Assembly (NCBI GenBank): GCA_963695835.1 | Contig: CAVOHR010000001.1 | Location: 558,001 to 622,000, forward strand | DNA from: VRUE01 sp963695835 | GTDB lineage: Bacteria > Actinomycetota > Thermoleophilia > Solirubrobacterales > 70-9 | Direction: 5' to 3' | DNA length: 64,000 nt | Part shown: positions 18,201 through 24,588 of the stretch, piece by piece | Position numbering within the stretch: the first letter of the stretch is position 1 | Layout: every line of letters begins with the position of its first letter | Notes under the pieces: model-generated | What the model was told of the DNA's origin: nothing | The model's database searches: none | The model's input: only the letters and a program-made list of their open reading frames with translations | Program-made: the position numbers and the translations under genes

Positions 18201-18305
18201 CTGCCGGCGCTGATGCTGCTGCTCGGAGATCGCGTCTGGTGGCTGCCCCGGCCCCTGCAGCGGATCCTCCCCGAGATCGATCTTCACGGCTCGCGGGCGG
18301 GTTAG
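15267..18305 (+). CDS. MMPL/RND family exporter 2
   Basis: 1012 residues from the GTG at 15267 (TTG at 15237 would add ten). It is a paralog of the exporter at 3787, with the same order of elements: first membrane segment at the N-terminus, GVDYALLMVSRFREEL in the first MMPL half, a long extracytoplasmic heptad-like G/L repeat region in the middle, and SIDYAVFLLMRMREHYE in the second half, ending LLLGDRVWWLPRPLQ. It is expected to export lipid-like substrates by proton motive force. In the extracytoplasmic middle (about 16380-17700) glutamate is nearly always GAA, whereas the cytoplasmic loops use GAG. Two secreted proteins follow. Confidence 0.9.
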   Translation: MTLRHPGRVLVVAIMAIAVLGVLGRGVEGELRPTSLSVPGTESARAGSLLHRYFGDSAPFAILLQGPPAELDKQGPELIRALRSDPAVSTISPWDKGSVARLRPGPRKALILVDFHVGAETAVRDTVPYLDRTLRERVAPPVTAVESGYASLARAIQDESVHSTDVAELVAIPFLLLVLLLVFRSPVAAAIPLAFGAVTVISARGVLAIAANWIAIDGFALTVCSMMGLALGVDYALLMVSRFREELSSGEAPLEAARMTRRTAGRTTAFAGSTLFLAMLVTLFVMPGNLLLSLAGTAIVVTAISVLVAAFVGPALLVLLGPNVNRWRIGGDGDGRGVMTLVTGALSRPRLAIFLIGALVLVLAAPVLALKTGPPSAEQLPTSDPARQEAELIAAAVGPGYEAPFVLVAVTPKGTIADPGNLAALSRWQKRIARDPGVQTVIGPAQVKRRVEPLRKSGDELLAGEGEANPAKLQKLGRRLGSAADGVGQLRSGLSKAAYGAGLLATGSGRAEDGARQIEGGLSRAASGAEEAVGATRKLAEGSGKLAEGQREAQLGAFSVKGASSDLLGNLRGNSLSRARKLRGELQQLAASDPSLAGQAREAERLVEALSIARNEATRLGNQSDRLYEGQRKLAGGGAELHKGAQRLADAAGSLPGGLGRLEDGTSQLADGLAQLEGGANSLGEKLAEGSRRSQPLQAGLHEAHVRVAVSAGDFERKVDRLRRSSPGIFDSGYFVLSSLQGTRREDRQRAGRVVDLENGGQAAQIVVFPRYTFNTAGSKALNERLKDDAGNLAAATGTTTGVTGSAAELIDYTNVISERIPIMIAVITIATFLILVVILRALPLAAIAVGLNLVTVAVAFGVLTLLFDVPAGWPLGGHSYVDAIGAAGIFGIIFGLSIDYAVFLLMRMREHYENGASNKEAIEFGLQRTARVITGAAAIMMAVFVAFAGADIATVSQLGTGLAIAVLLDATVIRIVLLPALMLLLGDRVWWLPRPLQRILPEIDLHGSRAG

Positions 18306-18419
18306 TAAATGCGAACTACATAGAAGCCTGTGTATTTTCTGTCGCGGGTTTGACAGGGGGCTGCCGGCGCGCGCATCGCGCAGCGGCTGCCATCGGAGCG
18401 GACAGGAGGATCGATCGAA

Positions 18420-18932
18420 GTGGGAAGCTCGTTGAGGAAGTCGTCGCTGTCGCTGCTGGCCTTGGCCTTGGCCTTGGCGGTCAGCCTTGCGGTCTCGGTC
18501 CCGGTCGCGCCGGCGATCGAAGCCGAACCCACGCGGGAGGAATACGTCGCCAAGGTCGAGCCGATCTGCAAGCAGAGCTCGGAGGCGAACTCGCGCATCC
18601 TCAAGGGCGTCAAACAGCAAGTCAAGAGCGACGCGCTGGTCCCGGCCGGCAAGCGCTTCATCCGCGCCTCCTCGGCGCTGGCGAAGACGGTGCGCCAGAT
18701 CGGCGCCGTGCCGCAGCCAGCGGCCGACACGGCCAAGCTGACGCGGTGGATCGGCTACCTGAAGAAGGAGCAGGCCTACCTGCAGAAGATCGGCGGCTTC
18801 CTCAAGTCGAAGGACAAGTACCAGGCCCAGAAGCAGGCGGTCGAACTGAACCGCAACAACAACAAGGCCAACAACACGGTGATCAGCTTCGGCTTCCACG
18901 AGTGCCGGATCGACTCCTCGAGGTTCCTCTAG
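18420..18932 (+). CDS. small secreted helical protein (unknown function)
   Basis: 170 residues with a signal peptide of about 32 residues (SLLALALALAVSLAVSVPVAPA). The mature part is basic and predicted helical, with two cysteines: EPICKQSS near residue 51 and HECRID near 161, which could form one disulfide. No family is recognised. GTG at 18420 follows a strong Shine-Dalgarno sequence, AGGAGGA, about 12 nt upstream. It is 4 bp ahead of the next secreted protein and 114 bp after MMPL exporter 2, so all three may be coexpressed. Confidence 0.78.
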   Translation: MGSSLRKSSLSLLALALALAVSLAVSVPVAPAIEAEPTREEYVAKVEPICKQSSEANSRILKGVKQQVKSDALVPAGKRFIRASSALAKTVRQIGAVPQPAADTAKLTRWIGYLKKEQAYLQKIGGFLKSKDKYQAQKQAVELNRNNNKANNTVISFGFHECRIDSSRFL

Positions 18933-18936
18933 GTCT

Positions 18937-19728
18937 ATGAGGCCCGCCGGCCCGATCGCGGCGGCGCTCCTGCTGCTGCTGCTCGGCGGCGGCACGGTCG
19001 CGCGGGGCGAGGTCGAACAGAGCGGCAACCTGATCGTCTCCTTCGACGGCGGGATCTCCCCGCACGCCCTGCCGCGCAGCGAACCGGCGCCGGTGGCGGT
19101 CAGCATCGACAGCGGCTTCAGGACCTCGGACGGCTCCGATCCGCCGCCGCAGCTGCGGCAGATCTCGATCGCGATCAACCGCGACGGCAAGATCTACGAC
19201 CGCGGCCTGCCGACCTGCCGGATCCGCAAGATCCAGCCGGCGACGATCGCCGCCGCGCGGCGGATCTGCGGCGGGGCGATCGTCGGCAGCGGCCACGTGC
19301 AGGTGCGAGTCGAGCTCACCAACCAGCCGCCGTTCGACTTCAAGGGGCCGCTGCTGGTCTTCAACGCGAAGCGCTCCGGGGGCCACCGGCGGATCCTCGC
19401 CCAGGTCTACGGCACCAAGCCGCCCTCGGCCTTCGTGCTCACCTTCAAGGTCCTCAAGCAGAAGGGCACCTTCGGGACGGTGATCAGGACTTCGCTGCCG
19501 GCGGCCGCCCGCGAGTGGGCCTACGTCACCCACTTCGAAATGCGGCTGCGCCGCATCTACACCTACAACGGCCAGCGGCACAGCTTCATCAGCGCCGCCT
19601 GCGCCGCTCCGGCCGGCTTCCCCGGCGCCGTCTACCCCTTCGCCCGCGGCACCTTCAAGTTCGCCGCAGGGCTGCGAATCAGCTCGACCTTGGTCCGCGA
19701 CTGTGATGTCCGGAAGGTATCCGGGTAG
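18937..19728 (+). CDS. secreted four-cysteine protein, paralog 3 (unknown function)
   Basis: 263 residues, signal peptide 1-24. It shares the layout of the two tandem proteins at 7143 and 7961 but is more diverged: FDGGISPHALPRS, GLPTC, ICGGAIVGSG, SAACA and a final DC. The four conserved cysteines fall in matching places. Its association with a second MMPL exporter repeats the arrangement at 3787-8725. The last codons and stop (KVSG then TAG) lie inside the arm of hairpin element HPE-A1, and the convergent gene ends with the same KVSG and stop, so the true ancestral C-terminus probably ended around VRK, as in paralog 1. Confidence 0.83.
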   Translation: MRPAGPIAAALLLLLLGGGTVARGEVEQSGNLIVSFDGGISPHALPRSEPAPVAVSIDSGFRTSDGSDPPPQLRQISIAINRDGKIYDRGLPTCRIRKIQPATIAAARRICGGAIVGSGHVQVRVELTNQPPFDFKGPLLVFNAKRSGGHRRILAQVYGTKPPSAFVLTFKVLKQKGTFGTVIRTSLPAAAREWAYVTHFEMRLRRIYTYNGQRHSFISAACAAPAGFPGAVYPFARGTFKFAAGLRISSTLVRDCDVRKVSG

Positions 19729-19824
19729 GGGTCCACTTAACTTTTTCTGAAAACAGGCTCAGGCTGTCCGCGCGGGCCATCGCAGAAAAAGTACAAGACG
19801 TTCCACCCCTACCCGGATACCTTC
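19713..19824 (-). repeat. HPE-A1: hairpin element family A, copy 1
   Basis: A perfect 20 bp inverted repeat (19713-19732 and 19805-19824) encloses the family core. Read on the minus strand the core is GGAACGTCTTGT, a 10 bp inner stem (ACTTTTTCTG with CAGAAAAAGT), a 33-nt loop with CGGACAGCC exactly in the middle, then TAAGTGGA. Both arms are coding: the left arm holds the stop of the gene at 18937 and the right arm holds the stop of the gene at 19809, giving identical KVSG C-termini. The other copies are at 21522-21636 and 38973-39085. Confidence 0.9.
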
Positions 19825-20198
19825 TGCACTGCCCCCTTCCAAACCTCCGAAACCTCGTCCTCGCGGCCTTCGACGTGAAGTTGAGCTGAGGTGCTGATCA
19901 GGTCGGCGAGGACGAGGACGGCCTCGGTGTCGCCGAGGGCGGCGAGGCGCTCGATGCCGAGCGCGTAGAGGTAGTCGCCGGCGAGCAGCGCGAGGTCGGC
20001 GTCGTGACCGGCCAGCAGCCGCGGCTCGGCGTAGTGCAGCAGGTAGCCCTCGCGCACCGACTCGACCACGAGCGCGTACTCGCCGGGCAGGCAGATCGGC
20101 TCCTCGCGCGGCGCGCCGACGTGCGGCGAGATCGGGGTGCCCTCGTCGCGAAGCTGCGCCGCGAGGACCTGAAGACCGCTGTCCGGGCTCGCGTTCAC
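19809..20198 (-). CDS. hypothetical protein, weak resemblance to prenyl synthase helices
   Basis: 129 residues, no signal peptide. The stretch LLAGDYLYALGIERLAALGD near residue 70 resembles helices of polyprenyl synthases, but both DDxxD motifs are absent, so an enzymatic role is unlikely; a degenerate regulatory or partner subunit is one possibility. The last codons and TAG lie in the arm of HPE-A1. It is downstream of hemL on the same strand with a 52 bp gap. ATG at 20198 is the first start. Confidence 0.65.
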   Translation of the reverse strand: MNASPDSGLQVLAAQLRDEGTPISPHVGAPREEPICLPGEYALVVESVREGYLLHYAEPRLLAGHDADLALLAGDYLYALGIERLAALGDTEAVLVLADLISTSAQLHVEGREDEVSEVWKGAVQKVSG

Positions 20199-20250
20199 CC
20201 GCCCGCGTGGCGCTTTTCTGCCGCATACCGGTAGAAAGGCGCCACCCCCC

Positions 20251-21519
20251 TCACCGGATCGCCTCGCTCAACGACTCGGCCGCCGCTTCGAGCGTGCGGT
20301 CGATCGCTTCCTCGCCGTGGGCCAGCGAGACGAACCAGGCCTCGAACTGCGAGGGCGGCGGGTAGACGCCGCGCTCCAGCATCGCCCGGCAGAAGCGCCC
20401 GTGCGCCTCCAGATCGCAGGCCGAGGCGCCGGCGAAGTCCTCGACCGGCTCGGCGCTGAAGAAGAGGGTGGCGAGGCCGGGGGCGGACGCGACCTGGAGC
20501 GGTCGGTCTGCCGCCAGCTCGGCGAGGCCGCCGGCCAGCCGCTCGGTCAGCTCGGCGAGCCGGCGGTAGGCGGCGTCGTCCAGCTCGCGCAGCGTCGCCA
20601 GGCCGGCCGCCATCGCCAGCGGGTTGCCGGAGAGGGTGCCGGCCTGGTAGACGTCGCCAGCCGGGGCGATCCGTCCCATCGCCGCCGCGGCGCCGCCGAA
20701 GCCCGCCGCGGGCAGGCCGCCGCCGATCACCTTGCCGAACACGGTCAGGTCGGGCTCCACCCCGTACAGCCGCTGGGCGCCGCCGGCGTCGACGCGGAAG
20801 CCGCTGATCACCTCGTCGAAGACGAGCAGCGCGCCGGCGTCGCGGGTCGCGGCCCGGAGGAAGTCGAGGAAGCCGTCCGCGGGCGGGACGACGCCCATGT
20901 TGGCGGCGACCGGCTCGGCGAGCAGGGCGGCGACCCGGTGCTCGGCGAGCGCCCGCGTGACGGCCTCGCGGTCGTTCCAGGGCACGACGACGGTGCCGGC
21001 GGCCTGTGCGGCGGTCACGCCCGGGCTGCCGGGGATGGCCAGGGTCGCGATGCCCGAGCCGGCGTCGGCGAGCAGGCCGTCGGAATGGCCGTGGTAGGCG
21101 CCGGCGAACTTGACGACGACCTCGCGGCCGGTGATCGCGCGGGCAAGCCGCACGGCGCCCATCGCCGCCTCCGTCCCGGAGCTGGTCATCCGCACCATCT
21201 CGATCGAGGGGACGCGCGAGACGACCTGCTCGGCCAGCTCGACCTCGGCGGCCGTGGCCGCGCCGTAGCTGGTGCCGCGGGCCGCGGCTTCGCCGATCGC
21301 CGCGACGACGGCCGGGTGGGCGTGGCCGAGGATCAGCGGGCCCCAGGAGCAGACCCAGTCGAGGTAGCGGTTGCCGTCGACGTCGACCAGCTCGCAGCCC
21401 TCGCCCCGCTCGATGAAGATCGGCTCGCGGCCGATCTGCCGCATCGCCCGCACGGGGCTGTTCACCCCTCCGGGGAGAACCTTCAGCGCCCGCTGGTACA
21501 GCTCGGCGGATCGGGACAC
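20251..21519 (-). CDS. hemL: glutamate-1-semialdehyde 2,1-aminomutase
   Basis: 422 residues, standard length. A PLP-dependent class III aminotransferase fold with N-terminal LPGGVNSPVRAM, the TSSGTEA phosphate-binding stretch near residue 112, DEVISGFR near 235 and the PLP lysine in TVFGKVIGGGLP near 260. It converts glutamate-1-semialdehyde to 5-aminolevulinate, the C5 route to tetrapyrroles. It follows hemB and the AhbA/B-like gene on the same strand. The GTG start is 3 nt after hairpin HPE-A2, so the hairpin would sit in the mRNA directly ahead of hemL and could affect its transcription or translation. Confidence 0.95.
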   Translation of the reverse strand: MSRSAELYQRALKVLPGGVNSPVRAMRQIGREPIFIERGEGCELVDVDGNRYLDWVCSWGPLILGHAHPAVVAAIGEAAARGTSYGAATAAEVELAEQVVSRVPSIEMVRMTSSGTEAAMGAVRLARAITGREVVVKFAGAYHGHSDGLLADAGSGIATLAIPGSPGVTAAQAAGTVVVPWNDREAVTRALAEHRVAALLAEPVAANMGVVPPADGFLDFLRAATRDAGALLVFDEVISGFRVDAGGAQRLYGVEPDLTVFGKVIGGGLPAAGFGGAAAAMGRIAPAGDVYQAGTLSGNPLAMAAGLATLRELDDAAYRRLAELTERLAGGLAELAADRPLQVASAPGLATLFFSAEPVEDFAGASACDLEAHGRFCRAMLERGVYPPPSQFEAWFVSLAHGEEAIDRTLEAAAESLSEAIR

Positions 21520-21521
21520 TA

Positions 21522-21636
21522 AGTGCCTATCCCGGTAGGGGTGGAACGTCTTGTACTTTTCCCGCGGCGCGGCCGGCGGACAGCCTGCAACTGCCTTCGG
21601 GAAAAGTTAAGTGGAACCCCTGCCGGGATAGGCACT
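21522..21636 (+). repeat. HPE-A2: hairpin element family A, copy 2
   Basis: Arms 21522-21542 and 21616-21636 pair over 21 bp with one G-T position. The inner stem is ACTTTTCCCG (21555-21564) with CGGGAAAAGT (21598-21607), a compensatory change from copies 1 and 3. The conserved flanks GGAACGTCTTGT and TAAGTGGA and the central loop motif CGGACAGCC are present at the same spacing. The right arm overlaps the stop codon of the ahbAB-like gene; the left arm ends 3 nt from the hemL start. Confidence 0.92.
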
Positions 21637-22720
21637 ACGAGTGCTCTGCGTCCCACTTGGCGTACTCGTCGGTGAAGTAATGGAGGCGGATCTTCTTGTA
21701 CTCGGTCGAGGAGTACAGGGTGGCGCGGTCGTCGGGGCCGATCCCGCACTCCGCCGCGATCGAGTCGAGGATCGCGTCGCACTCCTCCTGCGAGCGCCCG
21801 TGGGCCATGGTGAAGACGCTGTAGGGCCAGTCCTCGTAGGTCGGCCGCTGGTAGCAGTGGGAGATGCCGCGGAAGGAGGCCATCCGCCGGCCGGTCTCGA
21901 GGATCTCGTCCTCGGGCACCTTCCAGACTCCCATGCCGTTGGCCGAGAAGCCGGCGCGGCGGTGGTAGAGGAGCGCCGCGACGCGGCGCAGCAGCTTGCG
22001 GTCGACCATCCCGCGCAGCCGCTCGAGCAGCGCCTCGGTCGGGATCCCCAGCTCCTCGGCCGCCGCGTCGAAGGGGCGTTCGACCGCCGCCATCGGCCCC
22101 TGCGAGGCGCGGATCGTCGCGATGTCGTCCTCGTCGTAGGGCCGGCACTCCAGCTCGCGCGGGGGCGCCGCCTCGACCGCGGCGGCGAGCGCGTCGGTGC
22201 CCTTCTCCATCTCCAGATTCATGTCGATCTTGAACAGGGTCAGGGTCGGGAGCTGGCGCATCGAGGAGGCGCCGGTCTCCTCCGTCAGCGCCTCCAGGGT
22301 CCCCTCCATCCCCAGCTCGGAGTCGGGCGGGACGGCGATCGTGAACCAGAGGTTGAAGTCGTGGGTGCGCAGGTAGTTGTGCGAGACGCCGGGGTGGGCG
22401 TTGACCGCCACGGCCGCCCGCTGCGGGTGCTCGGCATCGACCTTGGCCGCCACCAGCATCGACTCGTAGCCGAGCGTCCGGGTGTCGAAGATCGGCGTGA
22501 TCTCACGGATGATCCGCCCGTCGAGCAGCCGGCGGGCACGGGCGAGCGTGTCGTCGAGCTCCAGCTCGACCTCGGCGGCCACCGCGGCGAACGGCTCGGG
22601 GTCGAGCGGGAAGCTCGACTGCAGCAGGTTCATCAGGCGCTTGTCGGCGTCGTCGAGCGGGATCGCCGCCCCGTTCTTGCGGGAGCGCGCCTTCGACTGC
22701 GGGACCTTCACCGGAGCCAC
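21635..22720 (-). CDS. siroheme decarboxylase-like Lrp/AsnC double-domain protein (AhbA/AhbB fusion type)
   Basis: 361 residues made of two tandem Lrp/AsnC-like units, each a winged helix plus a ferredoxin-like domain. Unit one has VSHNYLRTHDFNLWFTIAV near residue 115; unit two has ISHCYQRP and WPYSVFTMAHGRS near 300. These match the AhbA/AhbB (NirDL) family that decarboxylates siroheme in the alternative heme pathway. Single-chain fusions of the two subunits are known. Its place between hemB and hemL supports a tetrapyrrole role; regulation of heme genes is the main alternative. GTG at 22720 overlaps the end of hemB by 13 bp. Confidence 0.72.
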   Translation of the reverse strand: MAPVKVPQSKARSRKNGAAIPLDDADKRLMNLLQSSFPLDPEPFAAVAAEVELELDDTLARARRLLDGRIIREITPIFDTRTLGYESMLVAAKVDAEHPQRAAVAVNAHPGVSHNYLRTHDFNLWFTIAVPPDSELGMEGTLEALTEETGASSMRQLPTLTLFKIDMNLEMEKGTDALAAAVEAAPPRELECRPYDEDDIATIRASQGPMAAVERPFDAAAEELGIPTEALLERLRGMVDRKLLRRVAALLYHRRAGFSANGMGVWKVPEDEILETGRRMASFRGISHCYQRPTYEDWPYSVFTMAHGRSQEECDAILDSIAAECGIGPDDRATLYSSTEYKKIRLHYFTDEYAKWDAEHS

Positions 22721-23679
22721 CCTGCGGCCTCCTTCGCGTAGTAGGTGACGATCGCGTCGGCGCCGGCGCGGCGGATCGCGGTCAGCGTCTCCAGCACCGC
22801 GGCGCGCTCGTCGATCCAGCCGTTGGCGGCGGCGGCCTTCAGCATCGAGTACTCGCCCGAGACATGGTAGGCGGCGAGCGGGGCGCCGGTCTCCTGCTTG
22901 ATCCGCCGCACGACGTCAAGGTAGGGGACCGCGGGCTTGACCATCAGCATGTCGGCGCCCTCTTCGAGGTCGAGCTTGGCCTCGCGGACCGCCTCGGCGG
23001 CGTTGGCGGGGTCGAGCTGGTAGCCGCGGCGGTCGCCGAACTCGGGCGTCGACTCGGCGGCCTCGCGGAACGGGCCGTAGAAGGCCGAGGCGTACTTGGC
23101 GCTGTAGGCGACGATCGGCGTACCGGCGTGGCCCTCCTCGTCGAGCTGGTGGCGGATCGTGCCCACCCGGCCGTCCATCATGTCGCTCGGCGCGACCGCG
23201 TCGGCGCCGGCCTCGGCGTGGGAGATCGCCGCCTTCGCCAGCAGCTCGACCGTCAGGTCGTTGTCCACCTCGCCGTCGCGGACGAATCCGCAGTGGCCGT
23301 GCGAGGTGTACCCGCAGAGGCAGACGTCGGTGATCACGGTCAGCTCGGGGTGGGCCTCCTTCAGCGCCCGCACCGCCATCTGCACGACGCCCTCGTCGTC
23401 GTAGGCGCCCGAGCCCGACTCGTCCTTGGCCGCCGGAACGCCGAAGAGCAGTACCGCGGCGATCCCGGCGGCGGCGATCTCGGTCGCCTCGGCGACCAGC
23501 TCGGAGATCGAGAAGCGCTCGATGCCGGGCATCGACTCGACCTCTTCGCGGACGTTCTCGCCGGCGACCACGAAGGCGGGCTGGATCAGGTGCGCCGGGG
23601 ACAGCTCGGTCTCGCGGACCAGGCCGCGCAGGGTCTCGCTGCGGCGCAGGCGTCGCAGGCGGGTGCTCGGGAAAGGCAT
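22708..23679 (-). CDS. hemB: delta-aminolevulinic acid dehydratase (porphobilinogen synthase)
   Basis: 323 residues. It condenses two 5-aminolevulinates to porphobilinogen. Visible features are the metal-binding cysteine cluster DVCLCGYTSHGHCG near residue 115, the two Schiff-base lysines in AYSAKYASAFYGPFREA near 195 and MVKPAVPYLDVV near 248, and AYHVSGEYSML near 275. ATG at 23679 (MPFPSTRLRR) fits the family; the frame is open farther upstream but only through hairpin HPE-B1. It is the first gene of the hemB - ahbAB-like - hemL cluster. Confidence 0.95.
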   Translation of the reverse strand: MPFPSTRLRRLRRSETLRGLVRETELSPAHLIQPAFVVAGENVREEVESMPGIERFSISELVAEATEIAAAGIAAVLLFGVPAAKDESGSGAYDDEGVVQMAVRALKEAHPELTVITDVCLCGYTSHGHCGFVRDGEVDNDLTVELLAKAAISHAEAGADAVAPSDMMDGRVGTIRHQLDEEGHAGTPIVAYSAKYASAFYGPFREAAESTPEFGDRRGYQLDPANAAEAVREAKLDLEEGADMLMVKPAVPYLDVVRRIKQETGAPLAAYHVSGEYSMLKAAAANGWIDERAAVLETLTAIRRAGADAIVTYYAKEAAGWLR

Positions 23680-23703
23680 CGAGAGCGATTCTAGGGGTGG
23701 TTG

Positions 23704-23831
23704 GGCGGGTGGGGAGGCCCTCCGCCTGTGCCTATGTTCGCTTCGCTCACCAATGAGGAGCCGCTTCGCGGCAAGAAGCACTCTGCGGTGCCCGCTTCGC
23801 GAGGCACACGCAGAGGGCCTCCCCACCCGCC
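23704..23831 (+). repeat. HPE-B1: hairpin element family B, copy 1
   Basis: Arms 23704-23733 and 23802-23831 pair over 30 bp with two mismatches. The core between them contains ATGTTCGCTTCGCTCACC, a small hairpin GCCGC-TTC-GCGGC, and CACTCTGCGGTGCCCGCTTC, shared with the copies at 38163, 39602 and 53761. The arms share no sequence with those of the other copies. It fills the divergent gap between hemB and the ABC transporter gene. Confidence 0.9.
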
Positions 23832-23879
23832 TGCCCGCCGCCCACGCCGCCTGACCACGCGAGCAGTAGCGTTCCCGCC

Positions 23880-24584
23880 GTGGAGGCACGGGGGCTGAGC
23901 AAGCGCTACGGGGAACGGGAAGCTTTGCGGGGAGTCGATCTCTCCGTTAAAGCTGGGGAGCTTCTGGCGGTTATCGGGCCGAACGGGGCCGGCAAGACGA
24001 CGCTGCTCTCGATCCTGGCGGGGATCGTCAAAGCCGATGAGGGACAGGTGCGCTCGCCGAATGGGGAGGTCGGGTGGGTGCCTCAGCAGGCTGGGTTGTA
24101 TCGGCGGTTGACGGTCGAGGAGAACCTGTTGCTGTTTGCCCGGCTGGAGGGGCACGGGGATCCGCGGGGGGCGGTGGAGGAGATGCTGAAGCTGACCGGG
24201 TTGGGCGAGCGGCGGGGCGAGACGGTGGCGCGGTTGTCGGGGGGGAACCAGCAGCGGATCAACATCGCCATCGGGCTGCTGGCGCGGCCCGCGGTGCTGC
24301 TGCTCGACGAGCCGAGCGTCGGCCTCGACCCGCGCCAGCGCGCGCGGCTGTGGGAGTTCGTCTCGGCCCTGGCCGGGCGCGGCACGACGGTGATCTTCTC
24401 CACCCACGACATCCAGGAGGCCGAGCGCTACGGGCGGCGGCTGCTCGTCCTCGCCGACGGCGAGGCCCTCTTCGACGGGACCCCCGAGCAGCTGCGGGAG
24501 GCGGTGCGGGGCGAGGCACCCGGGGCCGCCGGCAGCGACTTCGAGACCGCCTTCGTCGCCTTCCTCCAGCACCGCGGGCACTAG
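23880..24584 (+). CDS. ABC transporter ATP-binding protein
   Basis: 234 residues. Walker A GPNGAGKTT at about residues 33-41, Q-loop near 75, signature LSGGNQQR near 120, Walker B LLLDEPSVGLD near 140 and H-loop STHD near 172. It powers the ABC-2 type permease encoded 4 bp downstream. GTG at 23880 is used; there is no clear Shine-Dalgarno sequence, and TAGCGT lies 6-7 nt upstream. Codon use in the first 400 bp is looser (more TTG and GGG) than in the neighbours. Confidence 0.9.
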   Translation: MEARGLSKRYGEREALRGVDLSVKAGELLAVIGPNGAGKTTLLSILAGIVKADEGQVRSPNGEVGWVPQQAGLYRRLTVEENLLLFARLEGHGDPRGAVEEMLKLTGLGERRGETVARLSGGNQQRINIAIGLLARPAVLLLDEPSVGLDPRQRARLWEFVSALAGRGTTVIFSTHDIQEAERYGRRLLVLADGEALFDGTPEQLREAVRGEAPGAAGSDFETAFVAFLQHRGH

Positions 24585-24588
24585 GGCG

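Noticed and set aside
15234..19190. A very long open frame (1318 codons) on the minus strand
   Set aside because: It is antisense to MMPL exporter 2 and the following secreted genes; its translation is low-complexity and charged with no domain. High GC keeps the antisense frame open.
19713..19824. HPE-A as an ordinary intrinsic terminator
   Set aside because: A terminator would not need a conserved 12-nt block, a central CGGACRGCC loop motif and fixed spacing, and there is no T-tract after the arms. Termination may still be a by-product.
23701..23898. Short frames encoding MFASLTN-EPLRGK-type peptides, also at 38190 and 53800
   Set aside because: They are translations of the HPE-B core, repeated wherever the element occurs, and have no start signals or codon bias.
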